Positions 17,307 to 24,734 of a stretch of 64,000 bases of DNA are shown here, in pieces. Positions within the stretch are counted from its first letter, which is position 1, and each line of letters begins with the position of its first letter. This DNA comes from Streptomyces rubellomurinus (GTDB lineage: Bacteria > Actinomycetota > Actinomycetes > Streptomycetales > Streptomycetaceae): NCBI RefSeq assembly GCF_000961885.1, contig NZ_JZKH01000033.1, positions 17,018 to 81,017 of the forward strand, written 5' to 3'. Position numbers and translations under genes: made by a program. The notes beneath the pieces are model-generated. The model was not told where the DNA came from. It was given only the letters and a program-made list of their open reading frames with translations, and searched no databases.

Positions 17307-17344
17307 CCCCGGGCGGGCGGGGTGGCCGTCCCGCCCGCCCGGGG
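17307..17344 (-). terminator. Hairpin terminator after the YVTN-repeat gene
   Basis: Perfect 15-bp GC stem (17307-17321 with 17330-17344), 19 bp beyond the stop codon of the minus-strand propeller gene. Confidence 0.75.
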
Positions 17345-17362
17345 GAGTGTGCGCGACCGGCC

Positions 17363-18460
17363 TCAGTTCGCGATGACCTGGAGCTTGCCGCTGGTCCCGA
17401 TGCTGCCGGTCACGTACAGGGTGTGGCCGTCCGGGCCGGCGGCGAGGCCGTTGAGCACGTCCTCGTCGGGGGATACCGTCTCGTCCGGGACGGCGTTGCC
17501 GGTGGCGGTGTCGAAGGCGAGCACGGACGGGCCCGCGGTGAAGTCGTTCTCGGCCACGTACAGGCGGGTGCCGTCGGCGCTGATCTGCGGGGAGCTCAGC
17601 GAGGTGTTGGTGGGGGTCAGGGCGAGGTGCTTGACGACGGTGTCGGTGGCCGGGTCGATCAGGTCGGCCTGGCCCTGCTGCCCCACGGCGAACAGCCGGG
17701 TGCCGTCCGGGGTGAGGACGGGGTTGTAGTCGAGCGCGGTGGCGGTGCCGGGGACGGTCCCGGCCAGCGTCGGCGCGGCGGCCGCCTTCACGTGCTGGAC
17801 GCCGGTGCTGGTGCCGACGTACAGGTCCTGGCCGTTCGGGCGGATCGCGGCGGTGCCGGTCATGGGCGCGGTCAGCTGGACCGATCCGGTGAACGCCCGC
17901 TGCCCGGCGGAGAAGGCCAGCACCCGGGCCGGCGCGTTCTGCCGGTAGGCCGTCGGCCCGTTCTGGACGACGTAGACGCTCGTGCCGTCCGGGCTCACCG
18001 TCACGCCGGAGGGCGCGCCGGGGGTCCACCCGGTCTGGCGCGGCTGGTCGGGCAGGGCGACGGTGGCCAGCACGGTCAGCGAGGCGGTGTCCAGCACGCT
18101 GAACTGCTGGCCGTTCGCGACGTAGAGGCGGGTGCCGTCCGGGCTGAGCGCCGCGCTGACGAAGACCTGGTTGGTGCCGACCGAGACCTGGCCGGTGACG
18201 GCGTCGCTACGGGTGTCGACGGCCTTGACGAGCACGGTGGAGGCGGGGCCGTCCACCACGACGTACGCCTTGGTGCCGTCCGGGCCGACCATCGGCTGGG
18301 CCCGGTTGTTGCCGACCGCGATGACGGCCTCGGTGCCGGAGACCGGCGTGGCCGGGGTGGCCGCGGCGGCCTGGGCGGCGGTGCCGGTGAGCGCCAGGAC
18401 GGTGGCGGCGGCCGTCGCCGCCGTCCAGCGGGCGGTCTTGGCGCGAGTCCTCTTGGACAT
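17363..18460 (-). CDS. Secreted YncE/YVTN-type beta-propeller protein
   Basis: 365 aa with a Sec signal (residues 1-33). The mature chain is made of repeated units of about 45 residues with the motif SPDGTRLYVANG or a variant (VSPDGTSVYVV, TPDGTRLFAVG, SADGTRLYVAE, GPDGHTLYVTG). This is a seven-bladed YVTN propeller, a fold used extracellularly for protein or surface contacts. No catalytic motif is visible. The ATG at 18460 is preceded by AAGGGGGAA. It is followed by a strong terminator and is probably monocistronic. Confidence 0.85.
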   Translation of the reverse strand: MSKRTRAKTARWTAATAAATVLALTGTAAQAAAATPATPVSGTEAVIAVGNNRAQPMVGPDGTKAYVVVDGPASTVLVKAVDTRSDAVTGQVSVGTNQVFVSAALSPDGTRLYVANGQQFSVLDTASLTVLATVALPDQPRQTGWTPGAPSGVTVSPDGTSVYVVQNGPTAYRQNAPARVLAFSAGQRAFTGSVQLTAPMTGTAAIRPNGQDLYVGTSTGVQHVKAAAAPTLAGTVPGTATALDYNPVLTPDGTRLFAVGQQGQADLIDPATDTVVKHLALTPTNTSLSSPQISADGTRLYVAENDFTAGPSVLAFDTATGNAVPDETVSPDEDVLNGLAAGPDGHTLYVTGSIGTSGKLQVIAN

Positions 18461-18618
18461 GGATTCCCCCTTGGTCGTGCGTACCGCGTGGTTGCGGTGC
18501 AGGGGGAAAGGTAACCCGACAATCTGACGACGTGTGGATCAACCGGCGAACATCTGCGCCGCGACCCGCTGCCACGACCGCTCCGGTACGACCGCCTGCT
18601 GCCCGCCGCGCGGGCCGG

Positions 18619-19569
18619 TCACCGGGGCCGGGGCGGGTTGACCCGGGCCTGCTGGGCGAGGAGGTCGGCGAAGGCCACGGTGAGCGGGTCGGGGCGGGTG
18701 CGGGTGTAGGCGGTGAGGACGCGGCGGACCGGCGGGTCGGGTCGCAGCAGGACGCCGTCGAAGTGGGCCGGGACGATGTCCGCCGGCACCAGCGCCGGGC
18801 CGAGCCCGGCGGCGGCGAGCAGGGGCGCGGCGGAGGTCTGTTCGGCGCGCACCGCCGCCCGGGGGCGGAACCCGGCCCGGGCGCAGACCTGGTCGAGTAG
18901 GTCGGCGAGGCCGTTGTCGGGCGCGTAGTGGACCCAGGCGCGCTCGGCGAGGTCGGCGAGCGCGACCGAGGCGGCGGGGGCCTCGGCCGGCGGGTCGTCG
19001 GCGGCCGGCCGGTCGGCGCTCGGGCGGTGTGCCAACGGGTCGTCGGCCGCGACGACGATCGTGAACTCCTCGACGCCGAGTTCGCGGATCGGCCCCTCCC
19101 AGCCGGCCGGGGCGGGACCGATGCCGACGTCGGCGCGGCCGGCGGCCATCGCGTCCTGGAGCCGGTCCGCGTGCGCGTACTCGCGCAGCCGGATCCGGAC
19201 GCCCGGGTGCCGGTGGCGCCAGGCGCGCAGCACCGGCGGGAGGATGCCGAGGCTGACCGAGTAGACGACGGCGACCTCCAACTCGCCCTCCTCCAGGCCG
19301 GCCGCGCGCCCGGCCGCCACGGTCAGGCGCTCGGCCTCGGCCAGGGCGGCGCGGGCGTGCGGCAGGACGGCCCGGCCGGTCGGCGTGAGCCGCACCGCAC
19401 GCGGCAGGCGCTCCAGCAGTGCGCCGCCGAGGGTGCTCTCCAGCGCCCGGATCTGGTGCGAGAGCGCCGGCTGGGTGACGTGCAACTGCTCGGCCGCGCG
19501 GGTGAACGAGCCGGTGTCGACGACGGTGACGAGGTATTCGAGCTGCCGGAGCGTGGGGGTTGCTGCCAT
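18619..19569 (-). CDS. LysR-family transcriptional regulator
   Basis: 316 aa. The N-terminal winged helix (TLRQLEYLVTVVDTGSFTRA, AEQLHVTQPALSHQIRALES) is a textbook LysR DNA-binding domain. The C-terminal effector domain (about 92-300) contains VAVVYSVSLGILPPVLRAW. It is divergent from an SDR gene across 137 bp, the usual LysR arrangement, so that gene is its likely target. Upstream minus-strand sequence has TAACAT 6 nt before the ATG, consistent with a leaderless or very short-leader mRNA. Confidence 0.93.
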   Translation of the reverse strand: MAATPTLRQLEYLVTVVDTGSFTRAAEQLHVTQPALSHQIRALESTLGGALLERLPRAVRLTPTGRAVLPHARAALAEAERLTVAAGRAAGLEEGELEVAVVYSVSLGILPPVLRAWRHRHPGVRIRLREYAHADRLQDAMAAGRADVGIGPAPAGWEGPIRELGVEEFTIVVAADDPLAHRPSADRPAADDPPAEAPAASVALADLAERAWVHYAPDNGLADLLDQVCARAGFRPRAAVRAEQTSAAPLLAAAGLGPALVPADIVPAHFDGVLLRPDPPVRRVLTAYTRTRPDPLTVAFADLLAQQARVNPPRPR

Positions 19570-19706
19570 GAGCGGATGTTATCGGTGCGGTAGAGAACAA
19601 GCCTTGGACTCATGGCAGCCGCCCGGGAGAGGGTCGTGCTGCGGCCGACGCGGGAAGCAGCGGACGGCCGGTTCCCCCGATGACTCGAACGCGAAGGAGC
19701 ATTCCC
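19570..19706. promoter_or_regulatory. LysR/SDR divergent promoter region
   Basis: Contains the minus-strand -10 box TAACAT at 19576-19581 and an AT-richer stretch (TTATCG to GAGAACAAG, 19579-19611) suited to a LysR operator. The SDR start at 19707 has a GAAGGAG ribosome site. Confidence 0.35.
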
Positions 19707-20432
19707 ATGTCCGATGGCACCTCTCTGCAGGGACGGCGACTCGTGGTGGTGGGCGCGGGTTCGCGCACCGGCCGGGCGCTCGCCGCGGCCGCCTCGGGCG
19801 CCGGTGCCGAGGTCGTGCTGGCCGGGCCGGACCCGCGCAAGCTGGAGTGGACGGCCGGCGAGCTGTCCGGGCCGTCCGAAGTCGTCCCGGTCGACCTCGC
19901 CGACGAGCGGTCGATCGCCGACCTGGCCGGGGCGGTGGGCCGGTTCGACCACCTGGTCTCGACCGCCGCGATGCCGGCCAACGGCCCGCTGAAGGACCTC
20001 GAACTCGCGGACGTGCAGCGGGCGTTCGCCGCCAAGGTGATCGGTCCGCTGCTGCTCGCCAAGCACCTGGCCGGGCAGGCCTGCGAGGGCGGCTCGTTCA
20101 CCTTCTTCTCCGGCGTGGCCGCCTGGCGCCCGGCCCCCGCGCGCACGGTCATGGCCACCACCAACGGGGCGCTGGCCTTCCTGGTGCGGGCGCTGGCGGT
20201 GGAGATCGCCCCGGTCCGGGTCAACGCCGTGTCCCCCGGCATCGTCGACACCGGCTCCTGGGACGGCCTGGGCTCCGACAAGGAGGCGTTCCTGCGCGGG
20301 GTGGCGCAGCGCAACCCGGCCCGCCGCGTGGGCAGCACCGAGGACCTGGTCAAGGCCGTGCGCTACGCCATCGACAACCCGTACGTCACCGGCACGGTGC
20401 TGCACGTGGACGGCGGCGGCCGGCTCGCCTGA
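19707..20432 (+). CDS. SDR-family protein lacking the catalytic Tyr-Lys pair
   Basis: 241 aa with a Rossmann fold. The cofactor motif is VGAGSRTGRALA (residues 15-26), and PVDLAD plus a C-terminal NPYVTGTVLHVDGGGRLA ending are as in classical SDRs. The catalytic serine is S135 (FFSGVAAW), but the expected YxxxK is replaced by VMATT, and the NNAG motif is STAA. It may bind NAD(P) without classical catalysis, or use another residue. It lies opposite the LysR gene and just before the SnoaL-like gene, with which it may form an operon. Confidence 0.85.
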   Translation: MSDGTSLQGRRLVVVGAGSRTGRALAAAASGAGAEVVLAGPDPRKLEWTAGELSGPSEVVPVDLADERSIADLAGAVGRFDHLVSTAAMPANGPLKDLELADVQRAFAAKVIGPLLLAKHLAGQACEGGSFTFFSGVAAWRPAPARTVMATTNGALAFLVRALAVEIAPVRVNAVSPGIVDTGSWDGLGSDKEAFLRGVAQRNPARRVGSTEDLVKAVRYAIDNPYVTGTVLHVDGGGRLA

Positions 20433-20482
20433 CGCCCCGCCCCGCAGTCCCCGTCACCGATCCACTCCCGAGGAGTCGCACC

Positions 20483-21091
20483 ATGCGCTCGCGCACCCTG
20501 ATCCGCACCGCCGCGGTCGTCGCCGCCGTGGCGGGCCTGGCGGCCGGCACCGTCGCGGCCGCGCCCGCCCGCGAGGACGACCGTCCGTCGTCCTCGCGCG
20601 CCTGGCCGCAGCGGCTGATCGACCGCTCGCCCGACCTGGTCCGGCCGAAGGCGCTCACCGTCGACCGCTCGATCGGCGAGCGGCGCGCCGCCCAGGAGGT
20701 CCACCTGGCACAGCAGTTGTACACGTTCTGGAACACCGGCCGGCAGCCGTACCTGGACGCGGCGATCGACCCGCGGTTCCGGGACAACACGCTGCCGCCC
20801 GGCCGTCCGCAGGGCCCCGCCGGCCCGGCCGCCGCCTCGAAGGCCTTCCGGGCCGCCGTGCCGGACCTGACCTGTGAGCTGTCCGACGTCCTGGTCACCG
20901 GCGACCGCATCACCGCCCGGCTGGTCTTCCGAGGCCACTTCACCGGCACCTTCAACGGCATCAGAGGCAAGGGCCAGAACGTCGAGTTCAACGCCATCGA
21001 CATCCAGCACGTCGGCACCGACCGGATCGTCGAGGACTGGCACATCGAGGACAACGAGGCGCTGCTGGCCCAGTTGGGCGTTCGCGGCTGA
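20483..21091 (+). CDS. Secreted SnoaL-like (ester cyclase/NTF2-fold) protein
   Basis: 202 aa. A signal sequence (residues 1-27, MRSRTLIRTAAVVAAVAGLA) precedes a SnoaL-like domain. Diagnostic strands are LYTFWNTGRQPYLDAAIDP, TARLVFRGHFTGTFNGI and the ending NAIDIQHVGTDRIVEDWH, whose Asp-Trp-His is typical of SnoaL-like polyketide cyclases. Export is unusual for a cyclase, so it may act on an extracellular compound or only share the fold. The gene has a GAGGAG site and starts 51 bp after the SDR gene; both are likely controlled by the divergent LysR. Confidence 0.8.
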   Translation: MRSRTLIRTAAVVAAVAGLAAGTVAAAPAREDDRPSSSRAWPQRLIDRSPDLVRPKALTVDRSIGERRAAQEVHLAQQLYTFWNTGRQPYLDAAIDPRFRDNTLPPGRPQGPAGPAAASKAFRAAVPDLTCELSDVLVTGDRITARLVFRGHFTGTFNGIRGKGQNVEFNAIDIQHVGTDRIVEDWHIEDNEALLAQLGVRG

Positions 21092-21096
21092 GCGCG

Positions 21097-21133
21097 GGAC
21101 GGGGCCGCGCCGTCGAGCGGCGCGGCCCCGTCC
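21097..21133. terminator. Bidirectional hairpin terminator
   Basis: Perfect 16-bp stem (21097-21112 with 21118-21133) and a 5-nt loop, between the convergent SnoaL-like and eqolisin-like genes. Confidence 0.85.
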
Positions 21134-21139
21134 GCCGGG

Positions 21140-21883
21140 TCAGCTGTGCTTCCAGGTCACCGAGAAGGCGGAGCCCCCGCTCAGCCCGGAGGTGGTGGCC
21201 TTGGTGGTGCTGCCGGAGCCCATGGTGATGTTGTCCGGGTTGAAGCCGCCCAGGCTCTGGCCGTTGACCTTGGCGCCGCTGAACGACACCGAGCCGAAGT
21301 TGGAGAGCGGCAGGACGCCGGAGGAGCTGGACGGTGCCTCGGCGATCACCTCGGCGGAGGCGAGGGCGGCGCTCTTGAGGGACTTGTTGACGGTGTGGCT
21401 CCAGCCGGCCGTGGTGTCGGACAGCGTGAGGGTGAAGGAGCCGCTGCCGTTGGTGGTGACGCTCGCCGTGAAGTGGTCGCCCGGCCGCACGGTGCTGCTG
21501 AAGTTGGACGGGTACTGCGGGTACATCTCGTACCAGGAGGAGTACACCGGCGTGCCGCTCGAGCAGTCGGCCTCGGTGCCGGTCTGCTCGACGCTGTTGC
21601 TGCCGTCGCCGTCGAGGCCGACCCAGAAGCTGGACCAGGTGTTGGAGCCCGAGCAGGAGACGGCGGGCTGGACCCAGCTCGCGCTGACGCTGGTGAACCG
21701 GGCGCCGGTGGCGGCGTAGCCGGCCCAGTTGCCGCTGGTGCTGTGCAGGAGGCCGCCGCCGTGGTGGGCGAGCGGCGCCTGGACGAGGGTGGGGGCGGTG
21801 GCGGCGACGGTCGGTGCGGCGGTGCCCAGGACGGTCAGCAGGGCGGTGGACACGGCGATGGTGTGCCGACGAACTGCGGACAT
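21140..21883 (-). CDS. Secreted eqolisin (peptidase G1)-like protein
   Basis: 247 aa. A signal peptide (residues 1-28) is followed by a beta-sandwich opening STSGNWAGYAATG, the NWAG motif of family G1. The presumed catalytic pair is Q100 (in VEQTGTEAD) and E178 (in SAEVIAEAP, matching the AEWIxE block with Trp replaced by Val). Family members are acid glutamic peptidases, best known in fungi but common in Streptomyces. No propeptide of fungal length is present. Ser/Thr/Gly-rich composition fits an extracellular protein. Confidence 0.75.
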   Translation of the reverse strand: MSAVRRHTIAVSTALLTVLGTAAPTVAATAPTLVQAPLAHHGGGLLHSTSGNWAGYAATGARFTSVSASWVQPAVSCSGSNTWSSFWVGLDGDGSNSVEQTGTEADCSSGTPVYSSWYEMYPQYPSNFSSTVRPGDHFTASVTTNGSGSFTLTLSDTTAGWSHTVNKSLKSAALASAEVIAEAPSSSSGVLPLSNFGSVSFSGAKVNGQSLGGFNPDNITMGSGSTTKATTSGLSGGSAFSVTWKHS

Positions 21884-22075
21884 GGCTACTCCCTTGTGAG
21901 GGTGTGGAGTTGGCCGAGCGTCGACAAAGGTAGACCCGGTGGAGGATCCCGGGGAGTTACGGGGGGATAACGAACCCGTGCGCTGTCTGTGACGGCCGAA
22001 GGCGAGTGGTGGTCAGCGCAGGTCGGGCTGCCCGAAGCTGATGCGCAGCACAGCGAGCCGAGGGGGGCGGATCCG

Positions 22076-23062
22076 ATGTCCACAGCCGTGCCGTCGCAAG
22101 GTCCGGACAGCCGCAGACCGGTCGGGCCGGTCGTCCCGGCCCGGGCGGGGATCGACCGCGCCGCGCCGCGCCGGTCGCGGGTCGGACTTGTCGCGCAGTT
22201 CGTCCTGCAGTTCGTCTACCTGTGGCTGGGGCCGCTGGTCGGGATCGCCCTGCTGGCCCTGCTGGTCTCGTCGGGCGGGGGTGCCGGAAGCGGTAGTGAG
22301 GGTGACGTGATCGTGGGCCCGTTCACGACCGTGGCGTTCGGGCTCTCCTGGCGGCGCCTGCGCGTCGAGTGGAACGGCCGGCCCGAGGCCTGGGAGCCGT
22401 TCACCGAAGGGATCCTGAAGAAGCGTTTCGCCCGCGCCGAGCGGAAGAGCGGCTGGGAGCCGGGCGACCTGCCGCCCAACGGCGTGCGCCGGGCCGTCGC
22501 CTCCCTCGGGCTCCACCACTACCGCGGCCTGGCCCCGACCCGGGTCGAGCAACTGGCCGCACGGCACGGCTGGTCGGTGGACTGGGCCAAGCCCCGCTCG
22601 GAGAACGACGGCCAACTGCACTTCTTCCGTCCGATGCCGCCTCCGGAGCACCTCGGCGTGCCCCTCCCGCACGGCCCGGTGCCCGAGCGCGGCGCGCCGT
22701 GGGGGCCGATGCGCTGCCGCGTGCTCCTGTCGCTGCTCACCCTCGTGTTCCGGCCGCGGGTGCGCCTGCTGGAACTGCGCCGCAGCCCCGACGCGTACGC
22801 GCGCCACCTGCGCGGGCACCTGGCGAGGAAGTTCCGGAAGGAGCTGGCGCGCGACCCGCGGAAGCACTACCGCTCCGGCGCGGACGGCCGGATCCTGCGC
22901 CGGGTCGGCGTCAAGCCCTGCCACTTCCGGTGCGCGGGCGCCGCGGCCGTGCTCCGGGTGGCCGCCGAGGAGGGCTGGACGCTCGACCCCGCGTTCCCCG
23001 CCGACCCGCGGCGGACCGTCCACCTCTGCCGCCCCGACGACGGCCGCCGCCGGACGGGCTGA
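22076..23062 (+). CDS. Membrane-anchored protein of unknown function, 328 aa
   Basis: Two hydrophobic segments near the N-terminus (about 38-66, FVLQFVYLWLGPLVGIALLA, and a weaker one near 75-90) are followed by a soluble, Arg-rich C-terminal region. That region has two similar helical blocks: residues about 140-180 (NGVRRAVASLGLHHYRGLAP, HGWSVDW) and about 280-320 (VLRVAAEEGWTLD). The repeated 'basic helix, then GW(S/T)xD' pattern suggests a domain duplication. The ATG at 22076 follows GGGGGGCGGA; an upstream GTG is less likely. Not recognised. Confidence 0.6.
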   Translation: MSTAVPSQGPDSRRPVGPVVPARAGIDRAAPRRSRVGLVAQFVLQFVYLWLGPLVGIALLALLVSSGGGAGSGSEGDVIVGPFTTVAFGLSWRRLRVEWNGRPEAWEPFTEGILKKRFARAERKSGWEPGDLPPNGVRRAVASLGLHHYRGLAPTRVEQLAARHGWSVDWAKPRSENDGQLHFFRPMPPPEHLGVPLPHGPVPERGAPWGPMRCRVLLSLLTLVFRPRVRLLELRRSPDAYARHLRGHLARKFRKELARDPRKHYRSGADGRILRRVGVKPCHFRCAGAAAVLRVAAEEGWTLDPAFPADPRRTVHLCRPDDGRRRTG

Positions 23063-23133
23063 GGCCGGGGCGGCTGCCGTGCGGCGAAACCCGCTGGTGA
23101 GCCGCGCGCGGGCGCCCGTAGACTCCCGTACTC

Positions 23134-24333
23134 GTGACCGACACCACCGACACCACTCATGCCACCGGTACCACTGATGCCGCCGTTCCGGCCGCTGCCG
23201 CCGCGCCCTCGGGCGACGCCGGGCTGATCGCCGCCGCCGTGGCCGCCGCCGGGCGGGGCCTGGTCGAACGCGAGACGGTGGCCGAGGTGGTGGCGCTGTG
23301 CGCCGTGGCCGGCGAGCACCTGCTGGTGATCGGCGCCCCCGGCACCGCGAAGTCGGAGGCCGTACGGCGGGTCGCCGGGCAGCTCGGCGGCCGGTACTTC
23401 GAGTACCTGCTCGGCCGGTTCACCGAACCCAACGAACTGTTCGGCCCGGTCGACCTGCGCCGACTCCGGGAAGGCCGGGTCGAGTTCGAGACCGCCGGCA
23501 TGCTGCCCGAAGCCGAGATCGCCTTCCTGGACGAGGTCTTCCTCGGCTCCACGGCCGTCCTCAACACCCTGCTCGGCCTGCTCAACGAGCGGGTCTTCCG
23601 GCGCGGCCGGACGGCGGTGGCCAGCCCGCTGCGGATCTGCGTCGGCGCCGCCAACCACCTCCCCGAGGACCCGGCCCTCGCCGCCTTCGCCGACCGCTTC
23701 CTCGCCCGCGTCTTCGTCGAACCCGTCACCGACGCCCGGCTGGAGGAACTCCTGGAGGCCGGGCGCGGCGGCCGGCCCACCACCCCCGACGCGCCGGCCG
23801 GCGACCTGCTCGGCGCCCTCGACCGGCTCGCCGCCGCCGCCCGCGCCTGCGACCTCACCCCCGTCACCGGCCTGCTCGGCACCGCCCTGCGGCGGCTGCG
23901 CTCCGCCGGCATCCCGATCAGCGACCGGCGCGCCGTCCGCTCCCAGAACCTCGTCGCGGCCGCCGCCGTCCTCGACGGGCGCGACACCGCCTCCGCCCGC
24001 GACCTGTGGGTGCTGCCGCTCGTCGCCCCCACCGCCGACGCCCAGGCCCTGGCCCGCGAAACCCTCGCCGACCTGGTCGGCCGGGCCGCCAACCGCAGCC
24101 TCGCCCACACCGCCGAGGAGATGTCCCGCAGCGCCGCCGCCCGCGCCGAGCGGCTGATGCGCACCGGCGCGGCCGTCCTCGCCGAACACGGCGGCCTGCC
24201 GGACGGCCGCGACTCCCGACTGCGCCTGGAAGCCGTGCTCCGCGAGATCGACGCCGGATTCGCCCCGACCGACCTGCCCGCCCCGCTCGCCGGCATCCGG
24301 GCGGGTCTGGTCGCGGTGGTCGCACCCGCGTGA
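23134..24333 (+). CDS. MoxR-type AAA+ ATPase (first of two in the locus)
   Basis: 399 aa. After a Thr/Ala-rich N-terminus the AAA core has Walker A GAPGTAKS (67-74), Walker B AEIAFLDEVF (127-136) and sensor 1 ICVGAANHL. A helical lid domain follows. The form FTEPNELFGPVDL matches the RavA/MoxR clade that works with vWA proteins as chaperone-like machines. It heads a four-gene operon with stop/start overlaps. The GTG at 23134 has no clear ribosome site; TAGACT 9 nt upstream suggests leaderless or short-leader initiation. Confidence 0.9.
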   Translation: MTDTTDTTHATGTTDAAVPAAAAAPSGDAGLIAAAVAAAGRGLVERETVAEVVALCAVAGEHLLVIGAPGTAKSEAVRRVAGQLGGRYFEYLLGRFTEPNELFGPVDLRRLREGRVEFETAGMLPEAEIAFLDEVFLGSTAVLNTLLGLLNERVFRRGRTAVASPLRICVGAANHLPEDPALAAFADRFLARVFVEPVTDARLEELLEAGRGGRPTTPDAPAGDLLGALDRLAAAARACDLTPVTGLLGTALRRLRSAGIPISDRRAVRSQNLVAAAAVLDGRDTASARDLWVLPLVAPTADAQALARETLADLVGRAANRSLAHTAEEMSRSAAARAERLMRTGAAVLAEHGGLPDGRDSRLRLEAVLREIDAGFAPTDLPAPLAGIRAGLVAVVAPA

Positions 24334-24734
24334 CCACCGTCCGACTCCGCTGGGAACGCCGCGAACCCCCGCTCACCGCCGCCGCCGTGCTCGCCCTCGG
24401 CCCCGCCGTCCCCGCCCTCGCCGCCGCCACCCGCGACCGGCTCCGCGCCGGCCACCGCCTCTCGGCCGCCACGGACGGCACCGCCCTGCTCGTCCTCGGC
24501 CCGGCGGACGACCTGCCGTGGGCAGACGGCGCCCACTACCTCGGCCTGGACGGCCGCCTGCTGGTCCCGACCACCGCCCGCCCGCTGCCCGCCGCCGACC
24601 TGTGGCGCTCCGCCCTCGGCGCGGCGGACGGCCAGCTCTGCGCCCTGGTGCCCGGCCACGGCCTGGTCGCGGACGTCCCACCGCCGCTGACGGACCCCGA
24701 GGCGCTGGCCGCCCTGCTCGGGGGAGCGGCATGA
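24330..24734 (+). CDS. Small bpX-like protein of a MoxR-vWA-propeller system, 134 aa
   Basis: The GTG overlaps the ATPase stop (GTGA, 24330-24333), so translation is coupled. The sequence has an RWERREPPLTAAAVLAL opening and alternating beta segments (TALLVLGPADDLPW, GAHYLGLDGRLLVP). It then shows LWRSALG. Short proteins with this opening occur between the ATPase and propeller genes of MoxR-vWA-beta-propeller ternary systems, where Pfam defines several bpX domains. The exact bpX class cannot be fixed by eye. No catalytic motif is visible. Confidence 0.6.
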   Translation: MTTVRLRWERREPPLTAAAVLALGPAVPALAAATRDRLRAGHRLSAATDGTALLVLGPADDLPWADGAHYLGLDGRLLVPTTARPLPAADLWRSALGAADGQLCALVPGHGLVADVPPPLTDPEALAALLGGAA

